DNA of 64,000 bases from Rhodoferax potami (GCF_032193765.1 NZ_JAVBIJ010000001.1:2666001-2730000), one strand, 5' to 3'. Positions 1-8,152 are shown, counted from the first letter of the stretch. Numbers and translations: made by a program. Notes: generated from the sequence alone by a model not told the origin.

Positions 1-252
1 GAGCTGGAATATCGCTACGCCGAAGACACCATGCCCCGTGGCGTGTTGGGCATGAACGCCTCGATGTTCAAGGGCTACCTGCGATACATCGCCAATCGCC
101 GTGCGACACAGATCGGCCTTGAGGCCTTGTTCCCGAACGAAGAAAATCCATTTCCATGGATGAGCGAAATGATTGACCTCAAAAAAGAACGTAACTTTTT
201 TGAAACGCGTGTTATCGAGTACCAGTCCGGCGGCGCGCTGTCCTGGGATTAA
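1..252 (+). CDS. nrdB: Ribonucleotide reductase class Ia, small (beta) subunit, C-terminal end
   Basis: Only the last 83 codons lie in the window; the frame is open from base 1. The small subunit of class I ribonucleotide reductase houses the di-iron/tyrosyl radical cofactor and passes the radical to NrdA to make dNTPs. What is visible is the terminal helical part (GMNASMFKGYLRYIANRR) and the flexible tail ending EYQSGGALSWD, which in this family is the peptide that docks on the large subunit. The iron ligands and the radical tyrosine are upstream of the window. Assignment rests on recognising this C-terminal pattern from beta-proteobacterial NrdB proteins. Confidence 0.85.
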   Translation, partial: ELEYRYAEDTMPRGVLGMNASMFKGYLRYIANRRATQIGLEALFPNEENPFPWMSEMIDLKKERNFFETRVIEYQSGGALSWD

Positions 253-329
253 CTTGCTCGTTATGCCGTTAAAGTTTTCGCCACCTTTCGTAGATCGCGT
301 GATCACAACGAAGGGCGGGCGTTACCAAG

Positions 330-363
330 TTCATGCCACTGGAACTGCGTCCAGTGGCATGAA
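330..363. other. Perfect 14-bp inverted repeat between nrdB and the H1-like gene
   Basis: TTCATGCCACTGGA at 330-343 and its exact reverse complement at 350-363 flank a 6-base loop (344-349). A hairpin this strong would form in RNA or cruciform DNA. There is no T-run after it on either strand, so it is not a classical intrinsic terminator. It could protect the 3' end of nrdB mRNA, act as a factor-dependent stop, or bind a protein upstream of the H1-like gene, whose start is 61 bases further on. Confidence 0.6.
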
Positions 364-423
364 TCGCTTTCTGCCAAATACGTAGCAGGAAGTGCTCTTT
401 GCACCTTGAACAAGGAGAACATG

Positions 424-999
424 ATGGCAACTGCAAAAAAACCAGCGGCAAAAAAAGCCGCTCCAGCGAAAAAAGCAACCCCAGTGAAGAAGGCAGCCGC
501 TCCTGCTAAAAAAGCAGCAGCTCCCGCGAAAAAAGCCGTAGTGGCCAAGAAGGCCGCTCCTGCTAAAAAAGCAGCAGCTCCCGCGAAAAAAGCCGTAGTA
601 GCCAAGAAGGCCGCTCCTGCCAAAAAAGCAGCAGCTCCCGCGAAAAAAGCCGTAGTAGCCAAGAAGGCCGCTCCTGCCAAAAAAGCAGCAACTCCCGCGA
701 AAAAAGCCGTAGTAGCCAAGAAGGCCGCTCCTGCCAAAAAAGCAGCAGCTCCCGCGAAAAAAGCCGTAGTAGCCAAGAAGGCCGCTCCTGCCAAAAAAGC
801 AGCAGCTCCCGCGAAAAAAGCCGTAGTAGCCAAGAAGGCCGCTCCTGCCAAAAAAGCAGCAGCTCCCGCGAAGAAAGCCGCAGTAGCCAAAAAGCCTGCA
901 GCCCCTGCAAAAAAGGCTGCCAAGGCAGCCGCTCCAGCAGCGCAAACCACACTGAACCCGCAAGCTGCGTGGCCGTTTCCAACTTCCAGCAAGCCTTAA
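424..999 (+). CDS. Histone H1-like Lys/Ala-rich DNA-binding protein
   Basis: A 191-residue protein made almost entirely of Lys, Ala, Pro and Val, like the H1-like nucleoid proteins of beta- and gamma-proteobacteria (AlgP/HctB type). These proteins bind DNA through their basic tails; a role in nucleoid organisation is inferred from composition. Residues 26-158 are seven near-identical 19-residue units of the form APAKKAAAPAKKAVVAKKA. The tail (residues 159-191) is less repetitive and ends in WPFPTSSKP. The start at 424 was preferred because AAGGAG at 412-417 lies 6 bases upstream; in-frame ATGs at 406 and 421 are less well placed. A strong terminator follows at 1014-1051. Confidence 0.85.
   Translation: MATAKKPAAKKAAPAKKATPVKKAAAPAKKAAAPAKKAVVAKKAAPAKKAAAPAKKAVVAKKAAPAKKAAAPAKKAVVAKKAAPAKKAATPAKKAVVAKKAAPAKKAAAPAKKAVVAKKAAPAKKAAAPAKKAVVAKKAAPAKKAAAPAKKAAVAKKPAAPAKKAAKAAAPAAQTTLNPQAAWPFPTSSKP
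499..897 (+). repeat. Seven tandem 57-bp coding repeats (minisatellite) in the H1-like gene
   Basis: Seven 57-bp units run without interruption from base 499 to 897 and differ by only a few substitutions (for example A to T in unit 4, and V to A plus A to P in unit 7). The period is a multiple of three, so gain or loss of a unit by slippage or recombination would lengthen or shorten the protein by 19 residues without breaking the frame. Confidence 0.9.
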
Positions 1000-1013
1000 T
1001 AGCCTGCACCTAC

Positions 1014-1051
1014 AAAAAAGCCCGGAACCTTGAAGGTCCGGGCTTTTTTTT
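1014..1051. terminator. Bidirectional intrinsic terminator
   Basis: A G+C-rich stem (AGCCCGG...CCGGGCT, extended by ACCT/AGGT around one bulged base) is preceded by six A and followed by eight T. It therefore has a U-tract in both directions. It sits between the convergent H1-like gene (ending 999) and the DUF3426 gene (ending 1068) and can serve both. Confidence 0.85.
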
Positions 1052-1067
1052 CGTTGCGACTCGCCTG

Positions 1068-2093
1068 TTAAGGGTAAAAAGCCAGCAAACGGTACCCAGA
1101 AACCCGCTCTGTAGGCGAAGCTGCTTTCACGGCAAGCGGCAATGACGCAGTGAACTCGGCACCGGGCTCCAGAGTGGACGCCATCCAGCCGATATCACGT
1201 GGCGCCAACACCTTGCGAATCATGCTTTGGTCTTGCATGTCGGTGAGCGTGAGCTCCAAAGAGGGAGGCAACACCGGAACCGTACCGGTATTCTTGATGG
1301 CCACATTCAAACGGTATACGTCCGAACGGAGTTTGGTAAACGAAGAACTGTCGATCACGACCGCTTCAATCGACTGCAAGGGTGCGAGCTGGCATCCGGC
1401 CCACTCACACAGAACCTCCAACACAGGAACGGCTTCAGGCTGATAAGCGGCAATGCGGTCGCGCTCTACATACGCGTATTGCAACCCCAGGGCGAGCACC
1501 AATACACCAGCAATCCCGGCAAGACCCCACTTGACCAAGGTCCGGTCCCAAAACACAAGCCCATCGCCCTTGGGCATAAATGAGAGCTTTGGCTCGCCAG
1601 TTGCTGGAGACGGAGTTGCTTGCGTATAGCGGGGCGCGGGCGAACCAAGGGCGTCTAGATCGCTCTTGTTATCAGACTCCAGAGGTGGCGTATCCGGCTC
1701 TGCCCCACCGGCGAGAGCGCCAGGGCCCTGGGCAAGGAAATCATCCAGCGCAGGATCGTTGTCAACCGGTTGTGCGGGCGCCGAAGACCACGGCTCAGGA
1801 GGCGGAGTCTCTGCGTCTAGCAGCTCAACAGCGACCTTTTCAGGTGGAGCAGTATCGTCAGACTCGAATCGCAGAGAGGCAGCCCAGTCCGGGTCAGGAC
1901 TGGTAGGCGCAGCCACTTCACGGGACTCGGGCTCTGGGGCCGGTTGTGCTTCTGTTGCGGTGTGCAAGTGGGCATTGGCATCAAACACCTCATCACATTG
2001 ACCGCACCGCACCCAGCCATCTGAAATACGCAACTGGTCCGGCACGACTTTGAACATCGTGGAGCATGCCGGGCACTGGGTAATCAGACTCAT
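1068..2093 (-). CDS. Zinc-ribbon, single-pass membrane protein of the DUF3426 family
   Basis: A 341-residue protein. The N terminus carries an MJ0042-type zinc ribbon with Cys at about residues 7, 10, 30 and 33 (CPAC...CGQC). A long acidic, Pro-rich linker follows, then one membrane segment near residues 189-209 (GLAGIAGVLVLALGLQYAYV) and a C-terminal domain of about 130 residues that matches the DUF3426 pattern. No biochemical role is established for this family that I can name. The start MSLITQCPAC (2093) is preferred over an ATG 24 bases upstream because the zinc ribbon normally begins a few residues from the N terminus. It lies 33 bases after prmA, probably in one transcript with prmA-accC-accB. 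Confidence 0.8.
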   Translation of the reverse strand: MSLITQCPACSTMFKVVPDQLRISDGWVRCGQCDEVFDANAHLHTATEAQPAPEPESREVAAPTSPDPDWAASLRFESDDTAPPEKVAVELLDAETPPPEPWSSAPAQPVDNDPALDDFLAQGPGALAGGAEPDTPPLESDNKSDLDALGSPAPRYTQATPSPATGEPKLSFMPKGDGLVFWDRTLVKWGLAGIAGVLVLALGLQYAYVERDRIAAYQPEAVPVLEVLCEWAGCQLAPLQSIEAVVIDSSSFTKLRSDVYRLNVAIKNTGTVPVLPPSLELTLTDMQDQSMIRKVLAPRDIGWMASTLEPGAEFTASLPLAVKAASPTERVSGYRLLAFYP

Positions 2094-2126
2094 TGCGTCA
2101 CATTGTAGTGGTCGCAAACACCGCAG

Positions 2127-3005
2127 TTATACGGCAGCTGTCATCAAGATCCACCCGTCTTCGGTGTCTGACACCGAAAGGGTGCAATAAGGCGCATAGG
2201 CCGCTTTCAGCTCGTCCGCTTGGCGCTCCAGAATTCCGGCCAGCACGAGGTGCCCGCCCGTCTTGACATGCGCACGCAACAAGGGCGCGAGCACTTTTAA
2301 TGGGGTCGCCAATATATTGGCCAACACCACATCAAACTCGCCCTGAGCCGCTTCGGGCAAACCGGCAGACAGCTCCACCTGGTTAGCTTGCGCATTCAGC
2401 ACTGTGGAGTCGACCGCGGCCTGATCAATATCGACCGCGATCACTTCAGTCGCACCGAATTTGGCTGCCCCAATCGCAAGAATGCCGGAGCCACACCCGT
2501 AATCCAGCACTCGACCTGTCGCACCGTGGCCTGCGATCCAGCGCAAGCACATGCGCGTCGTCGGATGCGTGCCGGTACCAAAAGCCAGTCCGGGATCCAA
2601 GCGAATCACCTCTTTGGCCTGCGCGGGAGGCTCGTGCCATGTAGGCACGATCCAGAACTCAGGGGTAATCTCCACCGGCGCAAACTGCGACTGGGTCAAG
2701 CGCACCCAATCCTGGTCTTCCAAGGCATCGATCCCCAGAACCTGGCAGCCTTCAAAGAAATCCTGGGCCTGCAACAGCGCACAAGCCTCATCGGCTTGCG
2801 TGCGCTCTGCAAACAAGGCAATCACCCGTGAGCGCTGCCATCCGTCTTTCGGCGGAGGCATACCGGGCTCACCAAACAATGCCTGTTCGGCATCCGTCTG
2901 GGCATCAGCGTCTTCAACGCTGACACTCAGTGCATCCAATGCGTCCAGCGCATCACTCAGGTTTTCGACCCGGTCTTCGGGACACATCAAACGCAATTCA
3001 AACAT
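2127..3005 (-). CDS. prmA: Ribosomal protein L11 methyltransferase
   Basis: PrmA trimethylates several amino groups of ribosomal protein L11 using S-adenosylmethionine. The 292-residue length is normal. Visible family motifs are DPGLAFGTGTHPTT (137-150), the SAM-binding loop DYGCGSG (168-174), the acidic end of strand 2 in VDID (191-194) and ANILATPL (229-236). The N-terminal part is the L11-recognition domain; it contains an unusually acidic stretch near residues 16-45. It starts 8 bases after accC ends, and accC-prmA adjacency is common in proteobacteria. Confidence 0.95.
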   Translation of the reverse strand: MFELRLMCPEDRVENLSDALDALDALSVSVEDADAQTDAEQALFGEPGMPPPKDGWQRSRVIALFAERTQADEACALLQAQDFFEGCQVLGIDALEDQDWVRLTQSQFAPVEITPEFWIVPTWHEPPAQAKEVIRLDPGLAFGTGTHPTTRMCLRWIAGHGATGRVLDYGCGSGILAIGAAKFGATEVIAVDIDQAAVDSTVLNAQANQVELSAGLPEAAQGEFDVVLANILATPLKVLAPLLRAHVKTGGHLVLAGILERQADELKAAYAPYCTLSVSDTEDGWILMTAAV

Positions 3006-3013
3006 GCAACGCC

Positions 3014-4363
3014 TTATCGCTTGTGTTGTTCCAGCCAGTGCTCCAGGTAGTGGATGTTGGTTCCACCGTCCATGAACTTGGCATCCACCATCAACTCACG
3101 ATGCAAAGGAATGTTGGTATTGATTCCTTCCACGACCGTCTCCGCCAGCGCGGTACGCATGCGGGCCATCGCCTGCTCGCGGGTATCGCCGTGCACAATG
3201 ATCTTGCCGATCATGGAGTCGTAGTTCGGGGGCACAAAGTAGTTGGTGTACACATGCGAATCCACACGGACACCCGGGCCGCCCGGCGCGTGCCACATGG
3301 TGACGCGTCCTGGCGAAGGGATGAACTTGTAAGGATCCTCGGCATTCACCCGGCACTCGATGGCGTGACCGCGCACTTCAATCTGGCGCTGGGTAAACGG
3401 CAACTTTTCACCGGCAGCCACCATGATCTGCGTCTTCACGATATCGATACCCGTCACCATTTCAGTGACCGGATGCTCCACCTGAACACGGGTGTTCATT
3501 TCAATAAAGTAGAACTCACCGTCTTCGTAGAGGAATTCGAAAGTTCCCGCTCCGCGATAGCCGATCTTCTTGCAAGCATTGACGCAACGCTCCCCTATGC
3601 GTTCAATCAACTTGCGGTTGATGCCCGGCGCGGGGGACTCTTCCAACACCTTTTGGTGACGGCGCTGCATCGAGCAATCGCGCTCGCCAAGGTAAACCGC
3701 ATTCTTGTGCTTGTCCGCGAGGATTTGGATTTCAATGTGCCGCGGGTTCTGGAGAAACTTCTCCATATAAACCGCCGGATTGTTGAATGCCGCACCGGCT
3801 TCCGCCTTGGTCATGGCAACCGCATTGACCAACGCGGCTTCGGTGTGAACCACACGCATACCGCGTCCGCCACCGCCACCTGCCGCTTTGATAATGACCG
3901 GGTAGCCCACGGACTTGGCGATCCGCTTCATGGCGACCGGATCATCCGGCAACTCGCCCTCAGAGCCGGGAACGCAGGGCACGCCCGCCCGGATCATGGC
4001 TTGCTTGGCAGACACCTTGTCGCCCATGATGCGAATGGATTCAGGGGTAGGCCCGATGAATTGGAAGCCGCTCTTCTCGACACGCTCGGCAAAGTCTGCG
4101 TTTTCACTCAGAAAACCGTAGCCGGGGTGGATCGCTTCCGCGTCTGTCACTTCCGCCGCCGAAATGATGGCCGGCATATTGAGGTAGCTCAGGCCCGAAG
4201 GAGCCGGCCCGATGCAAACCGCTTCTTCAGCGAGCTTGACATACTTGGCTTCGCGGTCCGCCTCGGAATAGACCATGACGGCCTTGATACCCAACTCGCG
4301 GCAGGCGCGCTGGATACGCAGCGCAATCTCGCCCCGGTTGGCGACCAGAATTTTCTTGAACAT
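3014..4363 (-). CDS. accC: Acetyl-CoA carboxylase, biotin carboxylase subunit
   Basis: AccC carboxylates the biotin on AccB using ATP and bicarbonate, the first half-reaction of malonyl-CoA synthesis. The 449 residues match the family length. Seen in order: the N-terminal [11 protein letters not shown] motif, the ATP-grasp glycine loop [14 protein letters not shown] (about 158-171), [14 protein letters not shown] (about residues 285-298, holding metal and bicarbonate ligands) and the C-terminal domain. It lies 12 bases downstream of accB, the usual accBC operon. The carboxyltransferase genes accA and accD are not in the window. Confidence 0.97.
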   Translation of the reverse strand: MFKKILVANRGEIALRIQRACRELGIKAVMVYSEADREAKYVKLAEEAVCIGPAPSGLSYLNMPAIISAAEVTDAEAIHPGYGFLSENADFAERVEKSGFQFIGPTPESIRIMGDKVSAKQAMIRAGVPCVPGSEGELPDDPVAMKRIAKSVGYPVIIKAAGGGGGRGMRVVHTEAALVNAVAMTKAEAGAAFNNPAVYMEKFLQNPRHIEIQILADKHKNAVYLGERDCSMQRRHQKVLEESPAPGINRKLIERIGERCVNACKKIGYRGAGTFEFLYEDGEFYFIEMNTRVQVEHPVTEMVTGIDIVKTQIMVAAGEKLPFTQRQIEVRGHAIECRVNAEDPYKFIPSPGRVTMWHAPGGPGVRVDSHVYTNYFVPPNYDSMIGKIIVHGDTREQAMARMRTALAETVVEGINTNIPLHRELMVDAKFMDGGTNIHYLEHWLEQHKR

Positions 4364-4375
4364 GGGTGCTGCGTT

Positions 4376-4834
4376 TTATTCGATGATGAACAAGGGCTGG
4401 CCGTATTCCACTGCCTGGCCGTTGTCGCTCAAGATCTTGGTCACGGTACCGGACTTGTCTGCCTCGATTTCGTTGAGGATCTTCATCGCTTCGATGATGC
4501 AGATGGTCTCGCCGACCTTGATCGAATCACCCACTTCGACGAATGGCTTGGCGCCTGGGGCGGACGAGCGGTAGAAAGTACCCACCATCGGCGACTTCAC
4601 GGTGTGACCAGCATCCACCACCGGTTCGGCAGCCACTGGCGCTGCAGCAGGTGCGCTGGCAGGAGCCGCCGCAGCCACGGGCGCTGCATACACAGGTGCG
4701 GGCGCGTAGCCCTGAACCACAGCACCACCACCCTTGACGATACGGACCTTGCCTTCGGCTTCGGTAATTTCCAGCTCCGAAACATTCGAATCAGACACCA
4801 GATCGATCAAGGTTTTGAGTTTGCGTAAATCCAT
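4376..4834 (-). CDS. accB: Acetyl-CoA carboxylase, biotin carboxyl carrier protein
   Basis: A 152-residue carrier of biotin for acetyl-CoA carboxylase. The C-terminal biotinyl domain has the biotin-acceptor motif EAMK with Lys at about residue 118, and the 'thumb' region ahead of it. An Ala/Pro-rich flexible linker (about residues 40-75) joins it to the N-terminal helix [12 protein letters not shown]. The start at 4834 was chosen because family members begin exactly there and GGAG lies 6 bases upstream; an in-frame ATG further up (4891) would add 19 untypical residues. First gene of the accB-accC-prmA-DUF3426 transcript. Confidence 0.95.
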   Translation of the reverse strand: MDLRKLKTLIDLVSDSNVSELEITEAEGKVRIVKGGGAVVQGYAPAPVYAAPVAAAAPASAPAAAPVAAEPVVDAGHTVKSPMVGTFYRSSAPGAKPFVEVGDSIKVGETICIIEAMKILNEIEADKSGTVTKILSDNGQAVEYGQPLFIIE

Positions 4835-4969
4835 GGAATCTCCAACAACCGACATTTGTAAAACGGCGAATTTACAGCAAAACACCGCCAAAAAACCATA
4901 TCTCCACCCAAATCAAGGGAAAAGACTGGAAAAATGTCTAAATAAAATCGCCCCGAAAGGGCTTGAGAC

Positions 4970-4992
4970 AGTGCTTCCGGGTCAGAAGCACT
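4970..4992. other. 8-bp perfect hairpin after the thioredoxin gene
   Basis: AGTGCTTC (4970-4977) pairs with GAAGCACT (4985-4992) around a 7-base loop, 13 bases after the TlpA-like gene on the minus strand. A second small G+C-rich stem (GCCC/GGGC, about 4949-4962) follows, then ATTTTATTT. Together they may form the transcription end before the accB promoter region. The first stem lacks a direct U-tract, so terminator function is only probable. Confidence 0.45.
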
Positions 4993-5004
4993 AGGTGAGA
5001 GACT

Positions 5005-5562
5005 CTATTTTACCGCAGCCCAAGCGACCAAGTCTTCCGCATGGACTCGACCCATCTTGCGCTGCGCAACCGCGCCATCTGAGGCCACCAACACAGAGAA
5101 CGGCAGCCCCCCGGTCACATTACCCAGCGCGCGTCCGAGATCCGTCCCTGACAAGCCCGCCAATGCCACAGGAAACTGGAGCGGAACCCGCTGCAAGAAC
5201 GGCACCACCGCCTCCTTGCGGTCAATCGCCAACCCCAACACCTGCACACCTTTGGGCCCTTGCTCGGTATGAAAACGGTCCAACAAAGGCAGCTCATCCA
5301 CACACGGAGGGCACCACGTCGCCCAAAAATTGATCAACACGGGGCGCCCTTGGAACTGTTGCATCGCCAGGTTCGTGTCTTGGGGCGTCTGCCATTGCTG
5401 CGCCCAAAAACCGGGCACCGGCTCCATCACGGACGACGCTGCTTGTTGGCGCCACGACAAACCCGCTCCGGCCACAGCCGCCACCCCGGCGACCGCACCC
5501 CACAAGACCCTCCGACGCCGAGCCGAAGGCGCTACTGCGACCGAATTTTCAGGAATTTGCAT
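5005..5562 (-). CDS. Membrane-anchored TlpA-like thiol:disulfide oxidoreductase
   Basis: A 185-residue thioredoxin-fold protein. An Arg-rich start (SARRRR) precedes one membrane segment (VLWGAVAGVAAVAGAGLSW, about residues 15-33), which would place the domain in the periplasm. The active site is WATWCPPC, with the CxxC typical of TlpA/ResA-type reductases, followed by the cis-Pro region (TGGLPFSVLV). Such proteins reduce disulfides, for example in cytochrome c maturation; the actual substrate cannot be told here. ATGs at 5565 and 5562 are both possible. The start overlaps the end of the upstream gene by 14-17 bases, suggesting translational coupling. Confidence 0.85.
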   Translation of the reverse strand: MQIPENSVAVAPSARRRRVLWGAVAGVAAVAGAGLSWRQQAASSVMEPVPGFWAQQWQTPQDTNLAMQQFQGRPVLINFWATWCPPCVDELPLLDRFHTEQGPKGVQVLGLAIDRKEAVVPFLQRVPLQFPVALAGLSGTDLGRALGNVTGGLPFSVLVASDGAVAQRKMGRVHAEDLVAWAAVK

Positions 5563-6148
5563 CATCCGACTCCAACAAGCGCTGAACTGCCGCCATATTG
5601 CCACGCCGGGCACGACCACGCCCATCGGGCTGGAGTGCGCCACGCACATCATCCAGGTCATTGACCAAGAGATGCACCCCCACGTGCTCGCCCAAGGGCA
5701 AGCACATGGCATGGATGCTCAGGGCATCGACCATCTCCCCTTGCAGCCCCGGCACTGAGCGCACCTCAAAGCGCACACCCTTGTCAATCAGCATGATCTC
5801 CGCCGATTTGGGATCATCACAAAACAACTGCAGATAAATATCGCTGTTACGGGTGGCTGTGCCCCGCCACACAGCACCTCCGAGATGCGGCCGGAACGAC
5901 TCCAGCCGCTCCATCCATTGCACCGCCAGCTCGCGAAGGGCCCGCAACTCCTCGGGCTGGGTGTCCGCGCAGAAGATGGAGATGTACTCCTCGACAGCGG
6001 CCTCCACTTGGTCGTTGTCGGGCAAACCGGAACGGGGCGGCACCCCCAATTGCTTGACCGCACGGCGCTTGGCTGCACCGTACTCCAAGCCCTCTTCCAC
6101 CACCATACGGGCGGCAGTGGCCGCTATTTCTTCTTTCAGATCGTCCAT
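5549..6148 (-). CDS. Conserved protein of unknown function (199 aa)
   Basis: I do not recognise a named family. The protein is soluble and acidic, with no signal peptide or membrane segment. The N-terminal half is helical (DDLKEEIAATAARMVVEEG), and the C-terminal half (IYLQLFCDDPKSAEIMLIDKGVRF) looks alpha/beta. The start at 6148 follows a non-coding repeat copy and gives a natural N terminus MDDLKEE; a longer frame to 6238 would run through that repeat. It is divergent from mpl and overlaps the following thioredoxin gene, so the two are probably cotranscribed. Confidence 0.7.
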   Translation of the reverse strand: MDDLKEEIAATAARMVVEEGLEYGAAKRRAVKQLGVPPRSGLPDNDQVEAAVEEYISIFCADTQPEELRALRELAVQWMERLESFRPHLGGAVWRGTATRNSDIYLQLFCDDPKSAEIMLIDKGVRFEVRSVPGLQGEMVDALSIHAMCLPLGEHVGVHLLVNDLDDVRGALQPDGRGRARRGNMAAVQRLLESDDANS

Positions 6149-6191
6149 GGCGCCATTGTGCCCGCCATCGCAAAGCCTTACGCACCGCATA

Positions 6192-6240
6192 TTTGCTATA
6201 TTTTTGATAGCTGGATCCGCATATTCTGCTTGGGCCAAAC
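6192..6240 (+). repeat. R1 dispersed palindromic repeat, intergenic copy
   Basis: The stretch begins TTTGCTATATTTTTGATAGC and continues through CCGCATATTCTGCTTGGGCC. It matches the R1 layout (TTGCTAT, a T-rich spacer, TAGCTGCT-like arm, GCGCA, then a GCGCTAG-like arm) seen at about a dozen other places in this window. It lies in the divergent promoter region between the unknown gene (start 6148) and mpl (start 6293), so it may influence either. Confidence 0.6.
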
Positions 6241-6292
6241 GCCAAAAAACTCCAAAAATTCCGTATCAATTGCCAACCGTAGAATACGGGCC

Positions 6293-7786
6293 ATGCATAT
6301 TCATATCTTGGGCATTTGCGGCACCTTCATGGGTGGCTTGGCCGCGCTGGCGCGTGAAGCCGGCCACAAAGTAACCGGCTGCGATGCCGGCGTTTACCCC
6401 CCCATGAGCGACCAGCTCCGGGCCTTGGGCATCGAACTGATCGAAGGTTTCGGTGCTGTACAAATGGCCTTGCAGCCTGACATGTTCGTGATCGGCAACG
6501 TCGTCAGCCGCGCGCGGCTCGCTGACGGAACGCCCAAATTCCCGCTCATGGAAGCCATTCTGGACGCGGGCGCGCCCTACACCAGCGGCCCGCAATGGCT
6601 GGCTGAACACGTGCTCCAAGGCCGCCATGTGCTGGCCGTCGCCGGCACCCATGGCAAAACCACCACCACCAGCATGCTGGCCTGGGTGCTGGAGTACGCC
6701 GGGCTTCAACCCGGATTCCTGGTCGGAGGCGTCCCGCTGAATTTCGGAGTATCGGCAAGACTGGGCGGAGGGGCGTCTGCGCCCTCTGCGCAGGTCAAGG
6801 AGGAGCCCGCAAAGCGGGCGGGGGACACGGAGCTGGGGGCGCAGGCGGCCCTCCACCCCGCTTCCGGAGCGAAACTCTTCGTGATCGAGGCCGACGAATA
6901 CGACACCGCCTTCTTCGACAAGCGCAGCAAATTCGTGCACTACCGCCCACGCACCGCCATCCTGAACAACCTGGAATTCGACCACGCCGACATCTTTGAC
7001 GACCTAGCCGCCATCGAACGACAATTTCACCATCTGGTGCGCACCGTGCCCGGCACCGGCCGCGTGGTCGTCAACGGCCTGGAAGACAGCCTCACCCGGG
7101 TGCTGCACCAAGGCTGCTGGAGCGAACAACGCAGCTTCGGCGCCGCAGTGAGCGACTTTTCTGCCGTCGGCGAGCCCCACGACTTTGCGGTCCACCGCCA
7201 AGGCCGCGAAGTGGCTCGGGTGCAATGGGCCTTGGGCGGCGTGCACAACCAGCTCAATGCGCTGGCCGCCATCGCCGCCGCCGACCATGTGGGCGTGTCT
7301 CCTGCCGTCGCCGCCGAAGCCCTGGGCCAGTTCGTGAACGTCAAGCGCCGCATGGAAGTGCGCGCCAAAGCCCCATTGGCAGGCCAGCCCGGCAGCGCAC
7401 CCGTCACCATTTACGATGACTTTGCGCACCACCCCACCGCCATCCGCACTACGGTCAACGGCTTGCGCCGCCAAGTCGGGAGCGGGCGCATTCTGGCCGT
7501 GTTCGAGCCCCGCTCTAACACCATGAAGCTCGGTGCCATGAAGGCCCAGTTGCCCTGGAGCCTCGAAGAAGCCGACCTCGCCTTTTGCCACAGCGGAGGC
7601 TTGGGCTGGGACGCGGCCGAGGCGCTGGCCCCCATGGGCGCGCGGGCGCAAGTGGGCGACACCATTGATGCTGTGCTCGCCCAAGTAGCCGCCGCCTTGC
7701 AACCGGGTGACCACGTGCTGTGCATGAGCAATGGCGGCTTCGGCGGCATCCACGCCAAACTTGCCAACTTGCTACAAACTTCATAG
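6293..7786 (+). CDS. mpl: UDP-N-acetylmuramate:L-Ala-gamma-D-Glu-meso-diaminopimelate ligase
   Basis: Mpl reattaches the tripeptide recovered from old peptidoglycan to UDP-MurNAc. The 497-residue protein shows HILGICGTFMGGLA at the N terminus, the ATP loop [11 protein letters not shown] (about 116-126), EADEYDTAFFDKRSKF and DDFAHHPTAI, all family hallmarks. It starts at 6293 (MHIHILGI), the normal start. Two oddities: about 33 extra residues (Gly/Ala/Lys-rich, around bases 6763-6862, just before the FVIEADEYD motif) are encoded by a hairpin repeat (R2), and the last codons and the stop (LLQTS-stop) lie inside an R1 repeat copy. Both are absent from typical Mpl proteins as I know them. Confidence 0.93.
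   Translation: MHIHILGICGTFMGGLAALAREAGHKVTGCDAGVYPPMSDQLRALGIELIEGFGAVQMALQPDMFVIGNVVSRARLADGTPKFPLMEAILDAGAPYTSGPQWLAEHVLQGRHVLAVAGTHGKTTTTSMLAWVLEYAGLQPGFLVGGVPLNFGVSARLGGGASAPSAQVKEEPAKRAGDTELGAQAALHPASGAKLFVIEADEYDTAFFDKRSKFVHYRPRTAILNNLEFDHADIFDDLAAIERQFHHLVRTVPGTGRVVVNGLEDSLTRVLHQGCWSEQRSFGAAVSDFSAVGEPHDFAVHRQGREVARVQWALGGVHNQLNALAAIAAADHVGVSPAVAAEALGQFVNVKRRMEVRAKAPLAGQPGSAPVTIYDDFAHHPTAIRTTVNGLRRQVGSGRILAVFEPRSNTMKLGAMKAQLPWSLEEADLAFCHSGGLGWDAAEALAPMGARAQVGDTIDAVLAQVAAALQPGDHVLCMSNGGFGGIHAKLANLLQTS
6763..6862 (+). repeat. R2 hairpin repeat, in-frame copy inside mpl
   Basis: The core at 6793-6830 reads GGTCAAGGAGGAGC, a small palindrome (CCCGC/GCGGG), then GGGGGACACG. The same core occurs at 17693-17729 and, inverted, at 17544-17580. 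On each side are complementary arms: GGAGGGGCGTCTGCGCCC on the left pairs, with a few mismatches, with GGGGGCGCAGGCGGCCCTCC on the right. The whole unit adds roughly 33 codons to mpl without breaking the frame. Confidence 0.75.
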
Positions 7787-7825
7787 CTGCTCGCGCAATA
7801 TCTGCGAGCGCTAGCGCCATATTTA
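7769..7825 (+). repeat. R1 repeat containing the mpl stop codon
   Basis: TTGCTACAAACTTCATAGCT begins the copy, followed by GCTCGCGCAATATCTGCGAG and CGCTAGCGCC. The TAG stop of mpl (7784-7786) is formed by the TAGCTGCTCGCGCA segment of the repeat. The inner part CGCGCAATATCTGCG is a near palindrome and could form a short hairpin in mRNA just after the stop. Confidence 0.8.
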
Positions 7826-7837
7826 ACCCACAACCCC

Positions 7838-8113
7838 ATGCAAACCGATCCGAACTTTCAACTCCGCCTCCCGGAAGGCGCCCAATTCACCGACCTGAAA
7901 CTGCGCCGTTGCGACGCCGAAGCCATCGACATGGACATGGACCTCGTCGAACGCATCTGCCAACTCAACCAGTGGAACGTGGCCAAAGTCCGCGAGAACC
8001 CCGGCCCGGTGATCAGCACGATCCTGAGCGTCTGGTACAAAACCCATCTGGCTGCGGGTGGTACGCCGGACGCGGTGATGGAGTCGCTGCGGGCCCCTGA
8101 GCCGCTGCAATAA
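7838..8113 (+). CDS. Small conserved-looking protein of unknown function (91 aa)
   Basis: A 91-residue soluble protein beginning MQTDPNFQLRLPEG, with a helical middle (DMDLVERICQLNQWNVAKV) and no membrane segment or recognisable domain. I do not recognise the family. It begins just after the R1 repeat that closes mpl, 51 bases downstream of the mpl stop, and is followed by a plus-strand terminator. Codon use looks native. There is no clear Shine-Dalgarno sequence upstream, so translation may depend on coupling with mpl. Confidence 0.65.
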   Translation: MQTDPNFQLRLPEGAQFTDLKLRRCDAEAIDMDMDLVERICQLNQWNVAKVRENPGPVISTILSVWYKTHLAAGGTPDAVMESLRAPEPLQ

Positions 8114-8118
8114 GGCAC

Positions 8119-8142
8119 AAAAAAGCGGGCACTCAGGCCCGC
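8119..8142 (-). terminator. Intrinsic terminator of the DAHP synthase gene (minus strand)
   Basis: Read on the minus strand, GCGGGC and GCCCGC form a perfect 6-bp stem around a 6-base loop, followed by six T. It lies 49 bases after the aroG stop, immediately next to the end of the convergent small gene. Confidence 0.8.
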
Positions 8143-8152
8143 TGGGTAATGC

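Noticed and set aside
499..897. Possible CRISPR array because of regular repeats
   Set aside because: The repeats are contiguous with no spacers and encode protein.
303..1009. Three long minus-strand ORFs opposite the H1-like gene (Gly/Phe/Leu repeats)
   Set aside because: They are mirror images of the 57-bp coding repeat; the plus frame has the ribosome-binding site and a known protein type.
2930..4828. 632-codon plus-strand ORF opposite accC and accB
   Set aside because: Antisense shadow of two certain genes in G+C-rich DNA; composition (His/Arg-rich) is not protein-like.
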